DNA of 64,000 nt from Clostridiales bacterium (GCA_018371275.1 JAHALF010000004.1:1-64000); one strand, 5' to 3'. Shown: positions 15,831 to 24,500, counted from the stretch's first letter. Made by a program: numbers and translations. Notes: generated from the sequence alone by a model not told the origin.

Positions 15831-16399
15831 TAAGGCAAAAGAGAAAAAGCATAATATTAAAAAGAATAAAAAATAAGCTAAAAGAAAATAAAGGTGCAAG
15901 TGCTACTATAATAGGTGTTAGCAAAATATTTTTAGTAATATTTATATTTTATTTAATATTTATTGTTACAACAGCTATTACACTAATAACTAATAGTAGA
16001 GATTTAGTAGAAGATGCAACAGTAGAAACGATACAAAGAAATTATGCTAAACTTTACCATACATCAAGAGAAAGTTATTCAGGGGGATATAGACCAAATA
16101 CAGCAGGATTTTATGAAAGCTACATAGATGATAAGACAAGTATAATTAACAATCTAACAAAAAATGATAAACTTACTTTAGTTGAAGAAAAGTTAATTAA
16201 GGTGTCTAAAGATAATCAAGAATTATATAGTATATCAGAAATAAAAGTAGATGTAAATAATGAACCTATACAAAGTGGCACACAAAAATTTAGAATAAAA
16301 ACAAGTTATACATTTGAGTATCCAGTAGTTTTTTGGGGAAAAGAATATGTATTGAAAGTGCCTATAACTGTTCAAGCAAAACATACAGCAAAATATTAA
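15827..16399 (+). CDS. TadE/TadF-like minor pseudopilin
   Basis: This 190-residue protein has a basic leader and KENKGASATIIGVSKIFLVIF, a variant of the KGADGT site in the other two pilins. A membrane helix (about 30-52) and an outer domain of 135 residues follow. The Glu at +5 is replaced by Ile, which in other systems marks pseudopilins handled differently from the main pilin. The ATG overlaps the upstream TGA (ATGA). A terminator follows 1 base after the stop, so this closes the VirB4-Tad operon. Confidence 0.72.
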   Translation: MIRQKRKSIILKRIKNKLKENKGASATIIGVSKIFLVIFIFYLIFIVTTAITLITNSRDLVEDATVETIQRNYAKLYHTSRESYSGGYRPNTAGFYESYIDDKTSIINNLTKNDKLTLVEEKLIKVSKDNQELYSISEIKVDVNNEPIQSGTQKFRIKTSYTFEYPVVFWGKEYVLKVPITVQAKHTAKY

Positions 16400-16400
16400 A

Positions 16401-16426
16401 GACAGACTTTTTAGTTTGTCTTTTTT
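16401..16426 (+). terminator. Terminator of the VirB4-Tad operon
   Basis: The stem GACAGACT/AGTTTGTC (one G-U pair) has a TTTT loop and six T residues after it. It lies immediately after the last pseudopilin gene. Confidence 0.85.
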
Positions 16427-16442
16427 GTTTTATAGAAATGAG

Positions 16443-16622
16443 ATGGGAAATATAGAAAAAGAAATAAGTAGAAAAGTAAAAATAAGAGTAATAGAAAGAA
16501 CAAGCTCAGGAACAAGGTTTTTAGATTTAAAAGGAAATATACTAAAAACAAAAGACCAATACATTTACATAGGAAATTACATAATAGATATGGACAACAT
16601 AATTAAGATGGTTTATATATAA
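16443..16622 (+). CDS. Small basic protein of unknown function (59 residues)
   Basis: The frame could start at a TTG at 16416, but that codon lies inside the operon terminator, so the ATG at 16443 is preferred. Only a weak AATGAG precedes it. The product is basic and likely beta-rich (KVKIRVIERTSSG, YIYIGNYIIDM). I recognise no family. It may be translated from read-through of the pilus operon. Confidence 0.4.
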   Translation: MGNIEKEISRKVKIRVIERTSSGTRFLDLKGNILKTKDQYIYIGNYIIDMDNIIKMVYI

Positions 16623-16640
16623 AAATATACTTTTTTAATA

Positions 16641-16669
16641 TTGACAAATAAATATATATATGTTATAAT
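16641..16669 (+). promoter_or_regulatory. Sigma-A-type promoter
   Basis: TTGACA at 16641-16646, a 17-bp spacer and TATAAT at 16664-16669 match the consensus in all twelve positions. It would drive the two small membrane protein genes at 16720 and 17095. Confidence 0.88.
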
Positions 16670-16688
16670 AAATTATAACATATATATA
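16653..16688. promoter_or_regulatory. 17-bp-arm palindrome over the -10 box (operator candidate)
   Basis: Perfect inverted arms of 17 bp (16653-16669 and 16672-16688) are separated by AA. The left arm includes the -10 box. A dimeric repressor bound here would block the promoter; as RNA, the second half would lie in the leader. Distinctive core: GTTATAAT/ATTATAAC. Confidence 0.65.
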
Positions 16689-16719
16689 AAATAAAAATTA
16701 TATATATGGAGATGATAAA

Positions 16720-17094
16720 ATGGAAAATATAAAAAAAGAATACAACAAAAAGCAAAAAATAAAATTAGCTAGATTAAGTAATACGTCTATTGAGATGTTA
16801 AATGAATTGGTAAAAGACGATGATGCAGAAGTAAGAGTTGAGGTTTATGGAAGAAAAGATTTTGTAGACATTAAAGGACTTATTACTGATTTCAATCAAG
16901 AAGAATATGAACTATTTATAGCCTCAATAAAACGTGAGAGAGAAAAAATCGATCTTGAGTATACCTTAAACGTAGTAAATAAAACTACAAAAATTACTAT
17001 GGTAATATTAACATCAATAGTAGGCGTTTGTACGATATCTAGCATAGTATTAATCTCAGCAGTTAAAATAATAATTAAGTTAGGTGGGATATAA
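16720..17094 (+). CDS. Membrane protein of unknown function (124 residues)
   Basis: The N-terminal 85 residues are charged and helical (KKEYNKKQKIKLARLSN, DDDAEVRVEVYGRKDFVDI). One hydrophobic segment follows at about 90-118 (ITMVILTSIVGVCTISSIVL). GGAGATG precedes the ATG. It is transcribed from the consensus promoter at 16641 that is covered by a palindrome, so expression is probably switched. The next gene begins directly after its stop. I recognise no domain; the VRVEVYGRKD stretch is loosely reminiscent of HEAT-like helices, which I do not rely on. Confidence 0.6.
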   Translation: MENIKKEYNKKQKIKLARLSNTSIEMLNELVKDDDAEVRVEVYGRKDFVDIKGLITDFNQEEYELFIASIKREREKIDLEYTLNVVNKTTKITMVILTSIVGVCTISSIVLISAVKIIIKLGGI

Positions 17095-17277
17095 ATGCGT
17101 AATAAAAGAATTATTTATATAATAATAGATATAATTTTAGGTATTGTTTTTATAAACTTAATAGTTAAGGGAAAATTCGCCATATGTTCGTTTATACTTT
17201 TAATACAATATTTATTTAGTTGCTATTATTCCTGTAAAATTTTACATAAATATAGGAAACAGGAAAGTATGTATTAA
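17095..17277 (+). CDS. Small two-segment membrane protein (60 residues)
   Basis: The protein is almost wholly hydrophobic with two segments (about 6-25 and 29-47) and a basic end (KYRKQESMY). The ATG directly follows the upstream stop, so it is coupled to that gene. Function unknown; the pair could be a small membrane complex. Confidence 0.5.
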   Translation: MRNKRIIYIIIDIILGIVFINLIVKGKFAICSFILLIQYLFSCYYSCKILHKYRKQESMY

Positions 17278-17291
17278 AAATTAGGTAGATA

Positions 17292-17631
17292 GATTTGCAG
17301 TTTTATATAATAGTTACTTAAATGCCTTTAATACTTTGTGCTATATTAATTAGGAAAAATATAAATAATTAAAACTTTAAAAACTAATTGTAAGATAGCT
17401 TCAAATAATGCTTCTTTCAAGGATTTAACCTTTATTTTATAGTACGCAGTTGATATTATATAGATTAAAAGTGCAATATAAAAAAGCTTATTTAAAAATT
17501 CTTGTGTAAAAATAAAATCAATAATTTAATAAGAAGAGATACCATCAAAAGTAGATTTTATAAAATTTTCTAAATCAAACATAGATAAACACCACCTAAT
17601 TTATATTTATTTTTATATAAAACTGCAAATC
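17292..17631. repeat. 340-bp cassette bounded by 19-bp perfect inverted repeats
   Basis: GATTTGCAGTTTTATATAA at 17292-17310 is exactly inverted at 17613-17631. The cassette between them contains only a broken minus-strand reading frame. The layout is that of a small non-autonomous mobile element, but I see no clear target duplication. Confidence 0.6.
17346..17582 (-). pseudogene. Small membrane protein gene broken by an in-frame stop
   Basis: On the minus strand AGGTGGTG precedes an ATG at 17580-17582. The frame gives MFDLENFIKSTFDGISSY, then TAA (17526-17528), and then stays open for 59 more codons (IIDFIFTQEFLNKLFYIALL..., two membrane segments) to a stop at 17346. A good ribosome site and a protein-like continuation suggest a recent nonsense mutation in a 78-residue membrane protein. 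I recognise no family. Confidence 0.5.
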
Positions 17632-17692
17632 ATAGTATATTTTAACATAAAATGGTAAAAGGTGTTATATTATTTTATTTACTATATTAGAG

Positions 17693-17815
17693 TTGGCTTT
17701 TTTGTTATTAATAAGATTTATAGGAATTTATACTATTATTTTAAGTCTAATAATTATGCTAGTAGAAATTGAAATTTGTGAATTGACATACGAAAAGATA
17801 GATAATAAAATATAA
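17693..17815 (+). CDS. Possible short membrane peptide (about 40 residues)
   Basis: A TTG-started frame encodes AFLLLIRFIGIYTIILSLII and an acidic tail (VEIEICELTYEKIDNKI). The frame is open further upstream but without a standard start. AAAGGTG lies about 30 bases before the TTG. It may be a decayed gene. Apart from this, 17632-17872 shows nothing I can name. Confidence 0.25.
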   Translation: MAFLLLIRFIGIYTIILSLIIMLVEIEICELTYEKIDNKI

Positions 17816-17872
17816 AATAAATGGATTAAAATAAAATATATTAAAAATTAAAGAAGAAGAGAGGTAAAAATT

Positions 17873-18556
17873 ATGAAAAAAAATGAGAAATCAAACAAAA
17901 AGGGTATTGTAATTGGAGTATCTGCTTTAGCATTAGTTTTATTATGTGGTGGTGCATACACAGTATTAAATAAAAGTGATAGTAAAACAGTATCTAACAA
18001 TAAAGAACAAACAAGTTTTATAGAAAAAGATACAACAAAAAACAAAGATGAAGAAAAATCATCTAATGAAGAAGATAAAAACAATTTAGACAATAAAGAA
18101 AACAGTAGTAGTACTGTTGATTTAAGCACAGAAGAAACATCTACGCAAGTAGATACAACTATATCTAAGGAAGAACAAGGTAAAAAAGAAAATAATGACA
18201 AATCAACAGAAACTACATCTACACAAAAAGAAACACAAACTACGATAACTAAAAAAGAAGAAATTACAAAAAAACAAGTTGAAAATACAACTCAAGCAAC
18301 AACAAAAGAACCTGTTAAGGAAACAGCAACACAAACTACTACTAAAAAACCTGTTGAAACAACAACAAAAGAACCTACAACAGAAACTACTACTAAAGCA
18401 CCTGAAAATAATGGAGGTACAAGTGATGATGATTTTTGGAATAAAGCAGAAGAAATACTAGGACCTACTATTGATACTGGAGAAGTTGGTGGTGCAGAAG
18501 AATTTGGTAGTATACCTGCAGATGACCCAAGTTGGAACAATATAATAGGGCAATAA
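17873..18556 (+). CDS. Membrane-anchored Thr/Lys/Glu-rich protein
   Basis: This is a 227-residue protein. A basic start and one membrane segment (about 12-31, VIGVSALALVLLCGGAYTVL) precede a long low-complexity outer stalk. The stalk is rich in Thr, Lys, Glu and Gln with repeated TTKEP/TTTKKP units, and ends in an acidic globular tail (DDDFWNKAEEILG...DPSWNNIIGQ). It looks like a wall-spanning stalk that presents its C-terminal 45 residues beyond the peptidoglycan. It has GAGAGG upstream and its own terminator. It lies between the Tad operon and the next surface protein, so it may be a pilus-linked anchor. No LPXTG motif is present. Confidence 0.6.
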   Translation: MKKNEKSNKKGIVIGVSALALVLLCGGAYTVLNKSDSKTVSNNKEQTSFIEKDTTKNKDEEKSSNEEDKNNLDNKENSSSTVDLSTEETSTQVDTTISKEEQGKKENNDKSTETTSTQKETQTTITKKEEITKKQVENTTQATTKEPVKETATQTTTKKPVETTTKEPTTETTTKAPENNGGTSDDDFWNKAEEILGPTIDTGEVGGAEEFGSIPADDPSWNNIIGQ

Positions 18557-18567
18557 ATATTTATTAT

Positions 18568-18599
18568 AAAAGCATTTCAATTTATGAGATGCTTTTTTT
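18568..18599 (+). terminator. Terminator after the stalk protein gene
   Basis: The stem AAAGCATTTC/GAGATGCTTT (one G-U pair) is followed by a run of T. Confidence 0.75.
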
Positions 18600-18634
18600 G
18601 CGTATAAAAATATTATTAAAAAGGAGTTTATTTA

Positions 18635-20659
18635 ATGGAAAATAAGAAGAAAATTATAATTATTACTTTTTTACTTTTTGTTTTATTTTCTACTATAACT
18701 GCTTATGGTATTAATAATAAGTTGGAAAAACAAAAAGAAGTAAAAATGAAAGCTATGAAAACATTAGAACAAACTATTAAATATTCTACTAGAGATGGCG
18801 ATAGTAATATAGGAAACGGAGGTAACGGTGGAGATTATGATAATGTCAATGGAGAATATACTATATTAGCTAATGAACAAGATGAAGGTGTAAGGGTAAC
18901 GTTAGTTGAAAGTGAAACTAATAAACCTGTTACAAGCCCAATAGATTTTGCAAACAACCCTAGACAACCTGTACAAAAATATTTAGGTGGTGGCAATAAA
19001 CTTTATTATATAAATAATCAAATTATTTCTATTTATGATGGTAAAGGCTATAAATGGCAAACTCCTACTCACGCCAAATTACCTAAAATAGTTAATGGAG
19101 ATTTATCAACAATAAAAAAATATTTTGCTTCAGAGGCATTTTCTAGAGATTTTTCTAAGTTAACAGGATTTAATTACGATGAAATGGTAAGTGGTAAATA
19201 TAAGTTAATGTTAGAACCTGTTGGATATCCTAAAATAGCAGGTAAAGTAACTGCTTGTACTCCTACTGAATTATCAATACTTGATAAAAAAATGGGAGGT
19301 GCTATAAGAAAAAGTGCTATACAATTATTTTCACACTTAAATTTACCTATGGCAATGTATTTAGAACGAGATGAGTTTGGTATTAAAAAATGGACAGGAA
19401 GTGATGTTCAGAAACAAAGCAATGATACTATTATTGCTCAATTAGGTGTAGGGGCAGTTACGTTTAAGGAAAAAGAAGAAGAAACACCACCTGAAGTAAA
19501 TTATACATATAGAACAGATACAGAAGTTATAACAACAATACAACTTAGTGGAATAGATTGTACTTTAAAATTACCAACTGAAGAAAAAGAAAATTTATAT
19601 CCTGTTACTGTAAACTTTGAAATTAAAGGTAAAAATTACCCAGCTAGTAATGGGGAAATAGTATTTCCAGATGGTGCTAGTAGTCTTGCTTATCTTAAAT
19701 GGAAAACACCTAAAAAGCCCCAAGAAATGATTATTAAAGCAACAGTTAATTATAAAGTTATAGATTATAGAGATAACGGAAATGGAGGTTCTATTGCTTA
19801 TATAAAACCTGAAAAACAAGAGATAAACATAGGTGTAAAATTAGAAGAATTAAAAGAAAATGTACCACCAAATCCAGACGCAGATGATAGAAATGACTTT
19901 TTCTCAAATAATTATAAAGAAGATGATATAGAAAAATATACTGAAAATTTGAGTAATGAATGGAAAAGTTATGAGGCTTATTGGTTTCCTAAAATGGTTG
20001 AGGTTAAAAAAGATGTATGGGTAGATAGGGGTTGGTATAAGTTTAATACTATATATTACAATGCAGAATTAAAAGCAGATATGGACTTACACCCTGCAAG
20101 TACAGTAAAAACTGCAAAGGGAGATGAAATGAAAAGTGGTTATGGTGTAGACCAACTTACAAAGGCAGAAATAAAGGTTAGTGCAGAAATAGAAAGGGAA
20201 ATAGAAGTTCCATTAGAAGATGAAGATGGAAATGTAGTAACTGACGCAGAAGGTAATGTAGTAATGACATATAAAAAAATAAAAGAACCTTATTTTGCAA
20301 ATTCTAGTGAGTGTACTACAAAGGTACAAAATGGTGCGTCTTTCTTTTCTGATTTTTATTTTAAAACTTATTGGAGGTTGTTAGAAGAAACAAATACTAA
20401 ATCTAGAACAGAAGCAATAATGCAATTCAAACCTAACAAATATTCAACATATAACAATAGGACACATTTTACTCCTATATGGTATCCTGATGATGAATAT
20501 TATAAAGTAGCAACATATATATTTGATGGTTGGACACCTGTAGGAATGTTAAGTACAAATTTAGAAGACACTGTATATATAATGGGAAACCTTTGGGATG
20601 ATTGGTATGTGCAACCATTACCTAGTGAATGGACACCTGAGAATGATATATTTGATTAA
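18635..20659 (+). CDS. Large secreted or anchored surface protein of unknown family (674 residues)
   Basis: The N-terminus is a signal-anchor (KKKIIIITFLLFVLFSTITAYG), followed by a short helix, a Gly/Asn-rich linker and about 600 residues of extracellular protein. Readable features are a middle region with beta-sandwich-like strands (YPVTVNFEIKGKNYPASNG) and a proline spacer (ENVPPNPDADDRN). The C-terminal part is rich in Trp, Tyr and acidic residues (TPIWYPDDEYY, YIFDGWTPVGML, LWDDWYVQPLP). There is no sorting signal or SLH domain. AAAAAGGAG precedes the ATG. Its place next to a Tad operon makes a pilus tip, adhesin or substrate possible, but this is inference from position only. Confidence 0.6.
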   Translation: MENKKKIIIITFLLFVLFSTITAYGINNKLEKQKEVKMKAMKTLEQTIKYSTRDGDSNIGNGGNGGDYDNVNGEYTILANEQDEGVRVTLVESETNKPVTSPIDFANNPRQPVQKYLGGGNKLYYINNQIISIYDGKGYKWQTPTHAKLPKIVNGDLSTIKKYFASEAFSRDFSKLTGFNYDEMVSGKYKLMLEPVGYPKIAGKVTACTPTELSILDKKMGGAIRKSAIQLFSHLNLPMAMYLERDEFGIKKWTGSDVQKQSNDTIIAQLGVGAVTFKEKEEETPPEVNYTYRTDTEVITTIQLSGIDCTLKLPTEEKENLYPVTVNFEIKGKNYPASNGEIVFPDGASSLAYLKWKTPKKPQEMIIKATVNYKVIDYRDNGNGGSIAYIKPEKQEINIGVKLEELKENVPPNPDADDRNDFFSNNYKEDDIEKYTENLSNEWKSYEAYWFPKMVEVKKDVWVDRGWYKFNTIYYNAELKADMDLHPASTVKTAKGDEMKSGYGVDQLTKAEIKVSAEIEREIEVPLEDEDGNVVTDAEGNVVMTYKKIKEPYFANSSECTTKVQNGASFFSDFYFKTYWRLLEETNTKSRTEAIMQFKPNKYSTYNNRTHFTPIWYPDDEYYKVATYIFDGWTPVGMLSTNLEDTVYIMGNLWDDWYVQPLPSEWTPENDIFD

Positions 20660-20701
20660 ATATATTTTTTTGATTTATTGAGTTATTTAATAAAATGAAA
20701 T

Positions 20702-20726
20702 AGCCTTGAGAAATCAAGGCTTTTTT
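20702..20726 (+). terminator. Terminator after the 674-residue protein gene
   Basis: The stem AGCCTTGA/TCAAGGCT has a GAAA loop, followed by six T. The stem is also the first part of the repeat unit listed next. Confidence 0.8.
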
Positions 20727-20895
20727 AAATTTAAAATACTTGGCCAAGAAAATTAGCAGTATTTTAAATTTAAAAATATTAAGACAAAAATGTGAATAAT
20801 AGATTATTTAAGAAGATTAAAAAACCTTGAGAATTCAAGGGTATTTTAAATTTAAAATACTTGGCCAAACAAGTTAGCAGTATTTTAAATTTAAA
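20704..20895. repeat. Two tandem 120-bp-spaced structured repeat units
   Basis: Each unit has a small hairpin CCTTGA/TCAAGG (20704-20719; 20824-20839) followed by a perfect 18-bp inverted repeat with arms TTTTAAATTTAAAATACT (20723-20740/20758-20775; 20843-20860/20878-20895). The loops are 17 bases and start TGGCCAA in both. The stems are identical between units while loops differ at three positions. Function is unknown; protein-binding site, RNA structure or mobile repeat are all possible. Confidence 0.8.
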
Positions 20896-20957
20896 AATAT
20901 TAAATCAAAAAAGAAAAATAATGATTTATTTATTTAAAATAGCAAAGGGGTATATAA

Positions 20958-21155
20958 ATGGGAATTAGATTTAGTAAAAGTATAAAAATAGGAAAATATT
21001 TAAGATTAAATATCAGTAAAAGTGGAGTAGGAGTTAGTGTTGGCAATAAGTTTTGCAGAGTAGGGATAAGTCCTAAAGGGATAATAAGAAAAACATTAAC
21101 ATTACCAAAAACAAACTTATCTTACGTTGAACAAAGAAAAATAAAAAGGAAGTGA
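20958..21155 (+). CDS. DUF4236 small protein
   Basis: This is a 65-residue basic protein. MGIRFSKSIKIGKYLRLNIS followed by KSGVGVSVG and RVGISPKG is the signature of DUF4236, a short beta-rich domain common in bacteria and sometimes found at the N-terminus of larger membrane proteins. No membrane segment is present here. AAAGGGG precedes the ATG. The next gene starts 4 bases after its stop, so the two form a pair. The molecular role of the domain is not known to me. Confidence 0.8.
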   Translation: MGIRFSKSIKIGKYLRLNISKSGVGVSVGNKFCRVGISPKGIIRKTLTLPKTNLSYVEQRKIKRK

Positions 21156-21159
21156 AAAA

Positions 21160-21576
21160 ATGTTTTTATATGAAAAAGATTTAAGGTATAAATTTTGGAA
21201 GTTTTATAACAATAAAAATAGGTCTAAAAAATATCAGTTTGAGTGTCCTATAAGAGATGGGAATGCAGATTTAGTAACTATTGAAAAATATCAAGGAGAT
21301 TATCAAGTAAATGCTTTTGAATTTAAGTTAAATGATATAAAAAAGGTATTTTTACAAGCAGAAACAAACCTTGATTTTGTTAATAAAAGTTGGGTAGTTG
21401 TACCAATAGAAAAGAAAAAACTTATATTAGAAAAATATAAAAATTATTTAGATGAAAAGAAATATATAGGTGTTATAGGAGTACATAGTGAGGGGAAATA
21501 TGAAATTATATACCAACCAAAATTTAAAAAATATGCACTTATGAGCCAAACAATCTTAAATTTATGTATTATATAA
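21160..21576 (+). CDS. PD-(D/E)XK nuclease-fold protein (138 residues)
   Basis: A short alpha/beta protein has RDGNADLVTIEK followed by NAFEFKLND and then TNLDFVNKSWVVVP. The acid in the first segment (D near 36) and the ExK of FEFKLND (about 55) form the core of the PD-(D/E)XK nuclease superfamily. The helix-strand WVVVP pattern that follows also fits. Such small members include repair and restriction-like nucleases. AGGAAG precedes the ATG. It is paired with the DUF4236 gene. I cannot name the family or the substrate. Confidence 0.6.
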   Translation: MFLYEKDLRYKFWKFYNNKNRSKKYQFECPIRDGNADLVTIEKYQGDYQVNAFEFKLNDIKKVFLQAETNLDFVNKSWVVVPIEKKKLILEKYKNYLDEKKYIGVIGVHSEGKYEIIYQPKFKKYALMSQTILNLCII

Positions 21577-21592
21577 GGAGGCAGATTAATTT

Positions 21593-24500
21593 ATGAAAAG
21601 AAAAGTGACTTTACAAGGACTAGCTTTATTATTAGTATTAGGAGCAACAACAAATGTATTTGCAAACACTAAAGATAATATAAAAATAGAAGTTGTTGGT
21701 GGTGGGAATATTGATATTTACGACAATGATAAAAGTGAAGTTGCAAATAAAAAATTAAATCAAAAAGAAGAAAATAACAATATACCATATTCAAAAGATG
21801 AATATCAATATTTATTAATAAATTTCAAAGAACCTTTTACAGAAGAAAGGTATAAAGAGTTAGTAGAGAGTGGGATAAGTGTTGTAGTTAGTGATAGTAG
21901 ATTAGAGAATACTATTAATTCTAAATCTACTATAATTTTGAATTCTAAAAACTTTCCTGATGAATATTTCCGTAAAGCTATTACAGAAGCTTTTGGCGTT
22001 AATGAGGGAGCAGACATTACAAGACAAATACAGTCTGCTAGAAAATTTGAACTTTCTAGGAAATTAACTCCACTTATGTATAATATAATTGGAATGGAAC
22101 ATTTTATTAATTTAGAAGATTTGAACTTAGGTGGTTATAGTAATGGCAGAATTGGAAATATAAATAATTTAAGCCCTATTAGAGACTTAACAAATTTAAG
22201 GGTTCTTGATGTAATAGGCAATCCTATTAAAGATTTAGAACCGATAGAAAATTTAGTAAATTTAGAGAAATTAAGTTTATCTGCAACAGATGTAAGTGCA
22301 TTAAATCACATATCAAAATTAAATAAATTAACTTTTTTATCTATACACGATACAAAAATACCTAATAATTTACCTACTTTAAGGTACTTGCCAAAGACAG
22401 AAGAAACTTTAGAGATAACAGTAGACGGAGCTATAGATTTTCAGGCACATACACCTAACCATACTTGGTATACAGATAAATTATTAGATGCTCCTGTTAC
22501 AAGTTGGGGACAATCTCAGTATGATTTCAAATATTATTTAGATACAAAAAACAATAACTTATCAATTGGAAGCGTTAATATTAGAGATAAGACATATGAT
22601 GGTAATACTAATGCAACAATTGATAATGTTAATTTTACTGGTTTACTAGGAAAAGATACATTACAAAAAGGTGTTGACTATAATGTGGTAGCTACTTATG
22701 ATAATGCAGATGTAGGTAATAGTAAAAATGTTACTGTAAATATAACACCACTAAATACAAGAAAAATGAGAAAGTACAACTTAATTAATAATAACTTTAG
22801 GACAACTGGTAATATAATAAAGGCTAACAGTAGCATATCAGGAACAAGAGTTTTAAATGGAAATAGTGTCGAAACAACAACATTTGATTTTAGTGACAGA
22901 TTAGTAGTAGAAGCAACACCTAGATTAAGAGCTAACATAAATGAAATGGAGCTTGTGCTTAATAATCAAGTGGTAGCAAGACAAAATTCTACACTAGGCA
23001 ATAAAGTAACTTTTAATTATGATTTAAGCAATTTGGCACTAGGGCAAGGTAGCTATGAATTAAAGTTAAGATATGGTGGAAACAATAATGTAAATGGAAC
23101 AGAAGAAAGTTTAGGGAATATAACTATAAATAAAGTTAAACTTAAAGCTGAAATAAATGAAAGTATAGAATATAATGGTACCAATACATTTGAAGTTGGC
23201 TTAAAGAATATAAAAAACAAAAAAGATAACAATACAATAAATGGCATAACAGGTACTGCTACAATACAATTAAATACTAGTAATGTAGGAAATTATAATG
23301 CTTTTAATGTAAATAATATTAAAATAAATGGAGATACATATAATCATTATGAGTTTGAAAACCAAAATAGTGATATAACAGGGAATATAAATGTAACTAA
23401 AAAGCCTATAACTATTAATTCAGCAATAGTTGAAGATAAGACATATGATAGTAATACAAATGCAGTAGTAGACAATGTGAGTTTTAATGGGTTAGTAGGT
23501 GGACAGGATTTAGAAAAAGGTGTTGATTATAATGTTAGTGCAACTTTTAATGATGAAAATGTAGGAACTAATAAGCAAGTAACATTAAATATAAATTTAT
23601 TAGGAACACAAAAGGCTAGTAACTATCAATTAACAAATAATACATTTCAAACAACTGGGAATATAATAAAGGCTAATAGTAGATTAGATAATATAAAAAT
23701 AAAAAATAGTAAAGGTATTGCTACAACAACGTTTGATTTTAGCGACATATTAGTAGTAGAAGCTATGCCTAAATTAAGAATAAATGTTAATGAAATGGAA
23801 CTTGTACTTAATAATCAAGTTATAGCAAAACAAAATGCTACACTAGGTAATAAGATAACTTTTAATGTAGATCTAAGTAATTTATCAATAGGGCAAGGTA
23901 GTTATGAATTAAAGTTAAGATATGGTGGAAACAATAATGTAAATGGAACAGAAGAAAGTTTAGGGAATATAACTATAAATAAAGTTAAACTAAAGGCTGA
24001 AATAAATGAAAGTATAGAGTATAATGGAACAAATATATTTGAAGTAAGTCTAAAAAATATAAAAACCAAAAAAGATGACACTATAATAAATAGCATAGCA
24101 GGAACTGCTATTATACAATTAAATAATAGTAATGCAGGAAATTATAATACATTTACTGTAAATAACATTAAAATAAATGGAGATAAACTTAATCATTATG
24201 AATTTGAAAATCAGTCTACAGATATAACAGGAAATATGACCATAACCAAATCCAATATAAAGGATATATCATCTGAAATATATGTAACTAATAAACTTGA
24301 AAAAGACTATATATTTAATTTAGAAGATAACTTGCCTGTCTTAGAAGATAATAAAACATTCGGTAACATAGAGTTTACTAATCTTATTTATAATGATATT
24401 GAAAAAGGGTATTTAAAGGAAACTCCAACAATAGACAAAAATATGTTGAAAATAAAGACTAATAAAAATGTTAGTGAAGAAGAAAAATTATTAGGAAAAA

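Noticed and set aside
4048..16399. A conjugative element (ICE or plasmid transfer region)
   Set aside because: PrgI, TrsD and VirB4 are present, but no relaxase, VirD4 coupling protein, VirB6-like channel, integrase or origin of transfer could be found in the window.
20704..20895. A minimal CRISPR array
   Set aside because: There are only two units, each with long perfect internal symmetry, separated by unequal AT-rich DNA. This does not resemble repeats and spacers.
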